This document shows positions 1 to 4,613 of a stretch of DNA of 5,913 bases, one piece after another (within the stretch, counting starts at the first letter, position 1; each line of letters opens with the position of its first letter). Below the pieces are notes generated by a model, which ran no database searches, was not told where the DNA came from, and worked only from the letters and a program-made list of their open reading frames with translations. Source of the DNA: Desulfurococcales archaeon. Lineage in GTDB: Archaea; Thermoproteota; Thermoprotei_A; Sulfolobales; NBVN01. The translations under genes were made by a program, and so were the position numbers. The DNA lies in the NCBI GenBank assembly GCA_027061705.1, contig JAMOVB010000145.1, forward strand, positions 1 to 5,913, read 5' to 3'.

Positions 1-476
1 AGGTATAGCGGGATCTTAATGCGGAAGGGGTAGCACTCAATAACCTCCTTACCTCTACGCGTATCCACACCCACGACGACCTTATGGCCGCATGGGTTCG
101 AATCACTACCGACGTACTCGAGAGGCACCTTAAGCTTAGTTGCGAGCGTTAAGGTGACCCTATCCTTATCGCTAAGCGCCATAGAGACTGCTAGCTTAGA
201 CTCCGAGTCAGCTAACTTCCTTAGCGCCCACGGGTCGGCTGCGCTGGCCAGAAGTAACGCCACGTAGAATGATAGGACCTCTATATCCTCACGGAAGGAA
301 GGTGAATACCAGCGATTACGTAGGCTTGCCTCAACCCTCCTGACGCCGGCGTCATGCACCTCCTTAATGCTTAAGATGTCCTTAATCCCTAGAGGTGCTC
401 CAAATACGTGCTCCGTATACTTCCTTAGGTCGGCAAGGAACGGGTACTTAGCGTAGAACGGCCGCTCCCTAACCAC
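1..476 (-). CDS. priL: Probable archaeal DNA primase large subunit PriL, N-terminal part (3' end beyond the left edge)
   Basis: A minus-strand frame stays open from about 497 to the left edge; from the GTG at 476 it encodes 158 residues. PriL is the non-catalytic partner of PriS in the replicative primase that makes primers. What I see: a YPFL motif at residues 11-14, a helical stretch around residues 61-96 (containing VLSFYVALLL, then DPWALRKLADSESK), and a segment ending FRIKIPLYL at the edge. Order and spacing match crenarchaeal PriL N-terminal domains as I remember them (Sulfolobus begins with YPF followed by a similar VLVFYTTLL helix). The four Fe-S cysteines of the family lie in the C-terminal domain, outside the window, so they cannot be checked. 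I chose GTG at 476 because GAGGAG (483-488) sits 6 bases upstream and the short N-terminus fits the family; an in-frame GTG at 497 is the alternative, and a TAA lies just before that. Assignment is from remembered similarity, not an alignment. Confidence 0.7.
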   Translation of the reverse strand, partial: MVRERPFYAKYPFLADLRKYTEHVFGAPLGIKDILSIKEVHDAGVRRVEASLRNRWYSPSFREDIEVLSFYVALLLASAADPWALRKLADSESKLAVSMALSDKDRVTLTLATKLKVPLEYVGSDSNPCGHKVVVGVDTRRGKEVIECYPFRIKIPLY

Positions 477-482
477 AGCAAA

Positions 483-488
483 CTCCTC
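483..488 (-). promoter_or_regulatory. Shine-Dalgarno-like GAGGAG for priL
   Basis: On the minus strand GAGGAG lies 6 bases before the GTG at 476. This favours that start over the upstream GTG at 497, which has no purine-rich sequence before it (the preceding bases read TAACCTCCA). If 497 were the true start the mRNA would have to be nearly leaderless there, or the site would simply be coding for Glu-Glu. Confidence 0.5.
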
Positions 489-525
489 AAACCACACTGG
501 AGGTTACAGGCTAATAATTGAGTCG

Positions 526-936
526 CTACTCACTCAGAACTTCAGGCAGGAGGTTCTCGCCCTTAACCCTTATTGATATCTTAACAAGAACTTCGTAAGT
601 CCTCTCATCAACGAGTATGTCATTACCCTCCACAAGTATGCCGATGCCTTCGAACGGCGTTATCGGCGGGTCGGGAAGGTGTGGATCGGGCTTGTCACGC
701 CCTACGTACACCCACCTAACCTTCCCGCGCTTGCGCACAACCCTATACCAGTACCTGCCGAAGTAGAGGTACTTAAGCCTCCTCCCCCCGACAACCTTAT
801 GGACTATGTGCAGTGGTTTCAGGTAGTATCCGCTCTCCTTGATTCTGTCGTTATACTCGTATATCCTAACCCTGTAGGGAGAGTAGAGCTCCATCACCAC
901 CTTATACCCGCCGGCTATCCTTAGGTTCTTCACCAT
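526..936 (-). CDS. Small basic, tyrosine-rich protein of unknown function (136 aa)
   Basis: I do not recognise this protein as a named family. It runs from ATG at 936 to TAG at 526-528; an in-frame TGA two codons before the ATG fixes the N-terminus to 936 or the adjacent GTG at 933 (a GAGAGG lies 2 and 5 bases before them, respectively). Three parts can be seen: residues 1-45 are probably beta-rich, with alternating Tyr/Arg/Val (YSPYRVRIYEY at 18-28). Residues 46-80 are strongly basic and aromatic, with YFGRYWYRVVRKRGKVRWVY at 58-77. A proline hinge (DKPDPHLPDPP, 81-91) leads to a more acidic C-terminal part (92-136). There is no signal peptide, membrane helix or cysteine motif. The basic aromatic segment resembles the Tyr/Lys-rich strand motif of some small prokaryotic proteins thought to bind nucleic acid, but that is a guess. 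It lies 47 bases after one small gene and 49 before the priL start, in the same direction, so co-transcription is likely. Coding character and codon use match the neighbours, so I take it as a real gene. Confidence 0.78.
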   Translation of the reverse strand: MVKNLRIAGGYKVVMELYSPYRVRIYEYNDRIKESGYYLKPLHIVHKVVGGRRLKYLYFGRYWYRVVRKRGKVRWVYVGRDKPDPHLPDPPITPFEGIGILVEGNDILVDERTYEVLVKISIRVKGENLLPEVLSE

Positions 937-983
937 GACCTCTCAATCACACACTCTGCTAGGTCAGGTATTAAGCTTACGCA

Positions 984-1439
984 TCATTCCATACATACGT
1001 CAACTCTTCTGAACCTTAATCTCTTAATCTCCTTATAGACCCTATTCTTAAACTCCTCCAGCTGAGCTGGATCAACACCACGTTGCGCGGCGATCCTCTT
1101 AACCTCCTCCTCAACCAGCGCGTACTTTCTGTACTTCTCGTTAAGGACTTTCCAAGGTATTCCGGAGAGGGCCTTACCTATAACCTCATCATAGGGAAGG
1201 ACGCCGTCAAGCATGAGGACCGATATGATGGGGTACCCTAAGTAGCCTCTGTACACGGTTCCGTTGTCTGTGCTGCACGCCTCCATTCTTTCTATGTCGA
1301 CGTAGACTCTATACGTTCTGCTGCCATCAGATGATGTGACCACAGCATTTCTCTCATCAATCCTCTTGACGCGTCCGTCGGCGATAGCCCCCGCTGCCTC
1401 AAGAACCTTTATCTTAGGCGGGTATCTGAGGTAGTGCAA
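984..1439 (-). CDS. Conserved-looking archaeal protein of unknown function (151 aa)
   Basis: I cannot give a function. The frame starts at TTG (1439), ends at TGA (984-986), and has no ATG or GTG near the 5' end; GGGAG lies 7 bases before the TTG, supporting it. The N-terminal half (residues 1-65) reads as beta strands: LRYPPKIKVLEAAGAIADGR at 4-23, then a TYRVYVDIER strand at 42-51. A Gly/Tyr-rich centre follows (DNGTVYRGYLGYPIISVLML, 58-77, then DGVLPYDE, 78-85). The C-terminal half is helical and charged (about 98-145, rich in Lys, Glu and Arg), possibly with coiled-coil character. Two cysteines (55 and 149) form no metal motif. There is no signal peptide or true membrane segment. From memory, similar proteins with the GTVYRGYxGYPII-type core occur as hypothetical proteins in Thermoproteota. 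Position between gcvH and a second unknown gene upstream of priL gives little functional hint; it may head a separate transcript. Confidence 0.8.
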   Translation of the reverse strand: MHYLRYPPKIKVLEAAGAIADGRVKRIDERNAVVTSSDGSRTYRVYVDIERMEACSTDNGTVYRGYLGYPIISVLMLDGVLPYDEVIGKALSGIPWKVLNEKYRKYALVEEEVKRIAAQRGVDPAQLEEFKNRVYKEIKRLRFRRVDVCME

Positions 1440-1448
1440 CTTAGCGCT

Positions 1449-1471
1449 CCCAATGTTAGAATATCGTTGGG
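1449..1471. repeat. Short inverted repeat CCCAA...TTGGG upstream of the 151-aa gene
   Basis: CCCAA (1449-1453) and TTGGG (1467-1471) are complementary and separated by 13 bases. In the minus-strand transcript the right-hand arm contains the GGGAG that would be the ribosome binding site for the TTG at 1439, so the hairpin could mask it. The stem is only 5 bp and the loop is AT-rich, so stability at high temperature is doubtful; chance is a real possibility. Confidence 0.3.
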
Positions 1472-1473
1472 GG

Positions 1474-1480
1474 TAAAAAG
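1474..1480 (-). terminator. T-tract after gcvH, possible archaeal terminator and/or TATA element
   Basis: On the minus strand the sequence CTTTTTA lies about 13 bases past the gcvH TAG (1493-1495). Archaeal RNA polymerase often stops at short T-tracts without a hairpin, so this could end the gcvT-gcvH transcript. The same element also resembles an archaeal TATA box and is centred about 38 bases before the TTG of the 151-aa gene. That would put a transcription start near 1451 and leave a leader of about 12 bases containing GGGAG. A run of only five T residues is weak evidence for either role. Confidence 0.4.
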
Positions 1481-1492
1481 GGAAGGTTAGGT

Positions 1493-1930
1493 CTAGCTCT
1501 CTTTAGACTTAATGAGGTTTGCGTAATCTTCTGGGCTTAGGAAGTCCTCGGGATTCACGGACTCTGCCCTTATCTTGACGAGCCATCCCCTACCGTATGG
1601 ATCCTTATTAATCAAGTCTGGGGAGTCGTAGAGCTCTTCGTTAACCTCTATAACCTCACCGTCCACAGGGGAGTACGCGTCAGCGACAGACTTCACGGAC
1701 TCAAGCGTGACTAGCGCCTCACCCTTCTTAGCCTGCGACCCAACATCCGGTAGCTCAACATTCACAACGTACTTCAGTTTCTTCTGAGCGTAGTCTGTTA
1801 TCCCGAAAGTAACAGTGTTGCCTTCGATCCTCACCCATTCGTCGGTCTTAGTGTACCGGAGGTTCTTCGGGATAACATATTCTCCTAACTTCGTTTTAAC
1901 CACAAGGCTATCCTCGCTCACGCAAGTCAC
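1493..1930 (-). CDS. gcvH: Glycine cleavage system H protein (lipoyl carrier)
   Basis: GcvH carries the lipoyl arm that takes the aminomethyl group from the P-protein and presents it to the T-protein; it is cytosolic. At 145 residues it is slightly longer than the usual 125-135 because of an N-terminal extension of about 15 residues. Family landmarks: YTKTDEWVRIEG (26-37), FGITDYAQKKL (42-52), ELPDVGS (59-65), and the lipoylation site LESVKS with Lys80 as the modified residue. After these come APVSGE-like SPVDGEVIEVNEEL (86-99) and DSPDLINKDPYGRGWLVKI (102-120). All core positions are intact, so the protein should be functional. The start is ambiguous: GTG at 1930 lies 4 bases after the gcvT stop, but GGTGA (1927-1931) overlaps it and is 5 bases before a second in-frame GTG at 1921, which would give 142 residues. 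The very close spacing to gcvT indicates one transcript and translational coupling. Lipoylation needs enzymes encoded elsewhere. Confidence 0.97.
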   Translation of the reverse strand: MTCVSEDSLVVKTKLGEYVIPKNLRYTKTDEWVRIEGNTVTFGITDYAQKKLKYVVNVELPDVGSQAKKGEALVTLESVKSVADAYSPVDGEVIEVNEELYDSPDLINKDPYGRGWLVKIRAESVNPEDFLSPEDYANLIKSKES

Positions 1931-1934
1931 CGAA

Positions 1935-3032
1935 TTATATTAGTGGGAAGTCCAGTATTTTAGCTTCAAGCACCCTGCCACGGATCTCGACAGATGCTTT
2001 GAAGCCTACGTAGGCGTACTCCGGCTTGATGTAAGCCATACCGATCGACCTGCGGAGGTAGGGTGAGTAGGCACCGCTAGTAACTTCGCCGACCTCAACA
2101 CCATCGACGAGCACCTTAGTTCCGTGTCTGGGGATCCTCCTCTCGCCCTTCTTAAGTCTTAAGCCGTACCTGAATCTCCTAACGCCTTCGCGGTAGGCCC
2201 TTAATACGGCATCCCTGCCTATGAAGTCATCTTTCTTTAAGCTCAGACCCATCCAATACCTAGCCTCTATGGGGTTGGTGTCCTCCGAGATATCCTCCCC
2301 TATCAGCACGTACCCCATCTCAAGCCTTAGGCTATCCCTAGCTATTAGGCCTGCGGGCTTAGCGCCGAGCTCAACACACTTTCTGAATATTTTGGAAGCC
2401 AGGCTGGCGTCAGCCATAATCTCAAAGCCGTGTGTCCTCACCTCCTCACCGGTCCAGCCCGAGCGACTGACCAGTATGGCTTTTCCGTCAAGTACTTTCG
2501 GAGTCCTTATGAACTCCAGAATCTTTAAGTCCTCAAAGCCCTCAATCCCTAACCCCCTCAGCACCTTAGGGGCTTCAGGCCCTTGAACCGCTATTAAAGC
2601 AGTTTTAAGCGTTACATCCTCTACACTTATTCTGTATCCCCACTCCCTAGCCCACCTTAACATCCACTCCCTATCGCTCTCTATGTTAGGGGCGTTAACG
2701 ACGGCCATCCACTCATCATCACTTATGTAGTAGAGCATGACGTCATCCTTTATGCCTCCACGCTCGTTAAGCATTAGTGCAGGCCCGCTCATCCTGCCTT
2801 CACGGAACTTCTTAAGATCCTTAGCAAGTAGTCTCTGGAAGAATTCGAAGAGGTTCTCACCTCTTATTACGTACCTACCCATGTGCGAGACGTCAAACAC
2901 GGCTACGGAGGTTCTGGCGGCCATGTGCTCGTCGAGAGGGTTGCCGTAGTCCATGGCGGTTAACCAGCCGGCAAACTCTCCAATATTAGCTCCTAACTCA
3001 CGCAACGTGCTTAGTAACGGGGTCTCACGCAC
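1935..3032 (-). CDS. gcvT: Glycine cleavage system T protein, aminomethyltransferase
   Basis: GcvT releases ammonia from the aminomethyl-lipoyl arm of GcvH and transfers the one-carbon unit to tetrahydrofolate, or to tetrahydromethanopterin or a similar pterin in archaea; which carrier is used cannot be read here. The 365 residues match the family length. Visible signatures: GEFAGWLTAMDYGNPLDEHMA (18-38), FDVSHMGR (46-53), GGIKDDVMLYY (92-102) with the catalytic Asp at 96 or 97, VNAPN (112-116), and AVQGPEA (148-154). Further on are SGWTGE (191-196), HGFEI (201-205), the pterin-site ARDSLRLEMG (231-240), DDFIGRDA (268-275) and VTSGAYSP (317-324). A short extra EVRT-type insertion separates TGE from GFEI compared with the usual TGExGFEI. 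The GTG at 3032 has AGGTGG 7 bases upstream and the protein begins at the usual place. It is divergent from gcvPA and followed 4 bases later by gcvH. Related YgfZ and dimethylglycine oxidase proteins are less likely because of the gcv context and intact catalytic Asp. Confidence 0.97.
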   Translation of the reverse strand: MRETPLLSTLRELGANIGEFAGWLTAMDYGNPLDEHMAARTSVAVFDVSHMGRYVIRGENLFEFFQRLLAKDLKKFREGRMSGPALMLNERGGIKDDVMLYYISDDEWMAVVNAPNIESDREWMLRWAREWGYRISVEDVTLKTALIAVQGPEAPKVLRGLGIEGFEDLKILEFIRTPKVLDGKAILVSRSGWTGEEVRTHGFEIMADASLASKIFRKCVELGAKPAGLIARDSLRLEMGYVLIGEDISEDTNPIEARYWMGLSLKKDDFIGRDAVLRAYREGVRRFRYGLRLKKGERRIPRHGTKVLVDGVEVGEVTSGAYSPYLRRSIGMAYIKPEYAYVGFKASVEIRGRVLEAKILDFPLI

Positions 3033-3039
3033 GCTTGCG

Positions 3040-3045
3040 CCACCT
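3040..3045 (-). promoter_or_regulatory. Shine-Dalgarno AGGTGG for gcvT
   Basis: AGGTGG on the minus strand lies 7 bases before the GTG at 3032 and matches five of six positions of the archaeal anti-SD complement AGGTGA. It supports the GTG start and implies a leadered transcript. Confidence 0.65.
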
Positions 3046-3070
3046 AATACTAGTCTCTGGGCGAGGTGAT

Positions 3071-3091
3071 TAATCTTTAACTTAACTTAAG
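3071..3091 (-). promoter_or_regulatory. Candidate TATA region of the gcvT-gcvH operon
   Basis: Read on the minus strand, this block is CTTAAGTTAAGTTAAAG followed by ATTA, a tandem run of CTTAA/GTTAA units and the most TATA-like stretch upstream of gcvT. With the usual spacing of about 25 bases, transcription would begin around 3045-3065, leaving a leader of roughly 15-30 bases that carries the AGGTGG site. The exact box cannot be fixed by eye because the unit repeats. Confidence 0.45.
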
Positions 3092-3093
3092 AC

Positions 3094-3149
3094 TCATCGA
3101 TAATTATCGTTAAGGCGGTACCATAACATGTTTCTGTCGATATCGATGA
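3094..3149. repeat. Inverted repeat TCATCGATA / TATCGATGA with embedded palindromes; candidate operator
   Basis: TCATCGATA (3094-3102) and TATCGATGA (3141-3149) are perfect 9-bp complements with 38 bases between them. The left arm overlaps a perfect 12-bp palindrome, CGATAATTATCG (3098-3109), and the right arm overlaps a perfect 10-bp palindrome, TCGATATCGA (3137-3146). The arms lie just upstream of the gcvT and gcvPA TATA candidates respectively, a symmetrical placement expected for one regulator serving both promoters. Archaeal Lrp/AsnC-type regulators are known to act at such sites for amino-acid genes; that a member of this family binds here is inference only. Confidence 0.5.
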
Positions 3150-3156
3150 AAGCGCG

Positions 3157-3168
3157 TATACTTTTAAT
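3157..3168 (+). promoter_or_regulatory. Candidate TATA box of gcvPA-gcvPB
   Basis: GTATACTTTTAA followed by T is the most TATA-like stretch upstream of gcvPA. Its centre (about 3162) predicts a transcription start near 3186-3190. That is downstream of the ATG at 3183 but upstream of the one at 3198, so it also bears on the choice of gcvPA start. Confidence 0.5.
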
Positions 3169-3197
3169 CGTACGAGCCACAGATGTGTGGGGGTAAT

Positions 3198-4613
3198 ATG
3201 CCCCATCATTGGATCCCAAACTCAGCGGATGTGCTGCGTAGGAAAATGCTCGATGAGCTCGGCATTAAGAAAGTTGACGAACTCTTCAATGACATTCCAG
3301 AGAACTTGAGGGTCAAAAAGAACGTTAAGGTTGGTTTCGGGAGACCCCTAACTGAGTTTGAGGTTGTTAAGTTGTTTAACAAGCTCATGAGTAAGAACCT
3401 CTTCAAAGGTGTTGGGGAGCTTAACAGGGTTTTCCTCGGAGGCGGTGTGTGTCCTCATTACGTGCCTTCAGCGGTTAAGGAAATAGTATCTAGATCGGAA
3501 TTCTACAGTGCCTACACACCCTACCAACCTGAAATTAATCAGGGCTTACTTCAAGCTTTCTTCGAGTATCAGAGCCTTATGGCCGAGTTATACGGCGTTG
3601 ATGTCGTGAATGCCTCAATGTATAATGGCAGTACTGCCGCTGCCGAAGCCGTTAGAATGGCGTTGAGGGTAAGGAGGGGTAGGAAGAAGGTTGTCATTGC
3701 CCTGAACTCCCACCCCGAGGTTAGGGAGGTTATCTCCACATGGTTACAGGGTGTTGGAGCTGAGGTTGCTGAGGTCGGCTTCAGCAGCAATGGGTGTGTT
3801 GATGTGGAGGACCTCAAAAGTAAGGTTGACAGGAATACGGCGGCAGTGTATGTCGAGAGCCCTAATTTCTTTGGGGTTATTGAGAAAGGGCTTAGGGAAA
3901 TTATAGAGGTCGCGCACTCCGCAGGAGCGCTGGCTATAGTGAACGCAAACCCAATATCCCTAGGCGCTCTTGAGCCTCCCGGTGCCTTAGGGGCTGATAT
4001 AGTTGTGGGGGATGCGCAGCCTCTCGGGATAGGGCTTAACTACGGAGGCCCCTCAGCAGGTATTCTAGGCGTGCAGGGAAGAAAGGAGCTCATTAGGCAG
4101 TTGCCCGGTCGACTGATAGGTATGACAACGACGGTTGACGGTAGCGAGCGGGGCTTCATGATGATACTTCAGACTAGGGAGCAGCACATAAGGAGGGAGC
4201 GGGCAACATCAAACATAACCACGAATTCCGGGCTTGAGGCGGTCGCCGCGGCAGTCTACACAGCTCTTCTAGGCTCCGAAGGGTTAAGGAGGCTATCCCT
4301 AGCTATATTGGGCAGAACCTCCTACCTGATTAGGGAATTAGTTAGAAGGTCCGGCGGCGAGGTTAAACCGGCTTTTAAGGACTCACACTACTTTGGTGAA
4401 GTAACGCTGTCACTTAATGGAGTACCTGCCGACGCCGTATTAAGTAGGGTTAGGGGGAAGGGATTCTACGCAGGCCCACCGCTAAGTAAGTTCGGTATGG
4501 AGGATTTCAAGGACTGTACTTTAGTGTGTGTGAGTGAGGTTCACGCCCGAAACGATATAGACGCGTTTGTGGAGGCCCTGCTCGAGTCTGTCGAGGAGGT
4601 GAGAGTAGGTTGA
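3198..4613 (+). CDS. gcvPA: Glycine dehydrogenase (decarboxylating) subunit 1, P-protein alpha-type half
   Basis: GcvPA is the N-terminal-half homologue of the P-protein; with GcvPB it forms the PLP enzyme that decarboxylates glycine and loads GcvH. From ATG 3198 it has 471 residues, in line with roughly 440-480 for the family. Signatures: N-terminal HHWIPNS (3-9), LGGGVCPHYVPSAV (80-93), the highly conserved YTPYQPEINQG (106-116), NASMYNGSTAAAEA (138-151), VESPNFFGVIE (219-229), GDAQPLGIGLNYGGP (271-285), PGRLIGMT (303-310), and REQHIRRERATSNITTN (327-343). As normal for this subunit, no PLP lysine is expected; it is in GcvPB. I chose 3198 over the in-frame ATG at 3183 because family members begin just before xxxIPNS, a GGGGGT purine run lies right before it (3189-3194), and the TATA candidate predicts transcription starting after 3183. 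gcvPB overlaps its stop by four bases, so both are translated from one mRNA in matched amounts. Confidence 0.96.
   Translation: MPHHWIPNSADVLRRKMLDELGIKKVDELFNDIPENLRVKKNVKVGFGRPLTEFEVVKLFNKLMSKNLFKGVGELNRVFLGGGVCPHYVPSAVKEIVSRSEFYSAYTPYQPEINQGLLQAFFEYQSLMAELYGVDVVNASMYNGSTAAAEAVRMALRVRRGRKKVVIALNSHPEVREVISTWLQGVGAEVAEVGFSSNGCVDVEDLKSKVDRNTAAVYVESPNFFGVIEKGLREIIEVAHSAGALAIVNANPISLGALEPPGALGADIVVGDAQPLGIGLNYGGPSAGILGVQGRKELIRQLPGRLIGMTTTVDGSERGFMMILQTREQHIRRERATSNITTNSGLEAVAAAVYTALLGSEGLRRLSLAILGRTSYLIRELVRRSGGEVKPAFKDSHYFGEVTLSLNGVPADAVLSRVRGKGFYAGPPLSKFGMEDFKDCTLVCVSEVHARNDIDAFVEALLESVEEVRVG
4595..4602 (+). promoter_or_regulatory. Perfect Shine-Dalgarno GGAGGTGA for gcvPB inside the gcvPA 3' end
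   Basis: GGAGGTGA is fully complementary to the archaeal 16S rRNA 3' end and lies 7 bases before the TTG at 4610. It decides the start of gcvPB: no ATG or GTG is in frame nearby. The strong site probably compensates for the weak TTG codon. Confidence 0.85.

Larger units (their letters stand above)
3033..3182. promoter_or_regulatory. Divergent gcv intergenic region with promoters for gcvTH and gcvPA-PB
   Basis: This 150-base non-coding stretch separates the two halves of the glycine cleavage system and must hold the control signals for both. It is AT-richer than the surrounding genes, has TATA-like blocks facing each way, two perfect short palindromes and a 9-bp inverted repeat (described separately). 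I see no open frame, tRNA or glycine riboswitch structure in it. Confidence 0.8.

Noticed and set aside
679..924. 81-codon open frame on the plus strand
   Set aside because: It lies fully opposite the 136-aa gene, has a proline-rich composition with no recognisable motif, and has no ribosome site; it is a shadow of the minus-strand codons.
2221..2949. Two plus-strand open frames (2221-2586 and 2737-2949) opposite gcvT
   Set aside because: They are antisense to conserved GcvT motifs and have Ser/Leu/Pro-rich compositions typical of antisense shadows.
1935..3032. Possibility that the T-protein is a YgfZ-like or dimethylglycine-oxidase-like relative
   Set aside because: The catalytic Asp in GGIKDD, the ARDSLRLE motif, the standard length, and coupling to gcvH all point to a true GcvT.
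3117..3122. GGTACC palindrome midway in the divergent region
   Set aside because: A 6-bp palindrome is expected by chance at this length and its flanks do not extend the symmetry.
3033..3200. Glycine riboswitch upstream of the gcv genes
   Set aside because: Glycine riboswitches control gcv genes in bacteria, but the leaders here are too short (roughly 10-30 bases from the likely starts) and I see no aptamer-like helices; the palindromes are better read as DNA sites.
3206..3817. Minus-strand open frames opposite gcvPA (3206-3406 and 3569-3817)
   Set aside because: They are antisense to the conserved P-protein sequence, with Ser/Thr/Leu-rich low-information translations.
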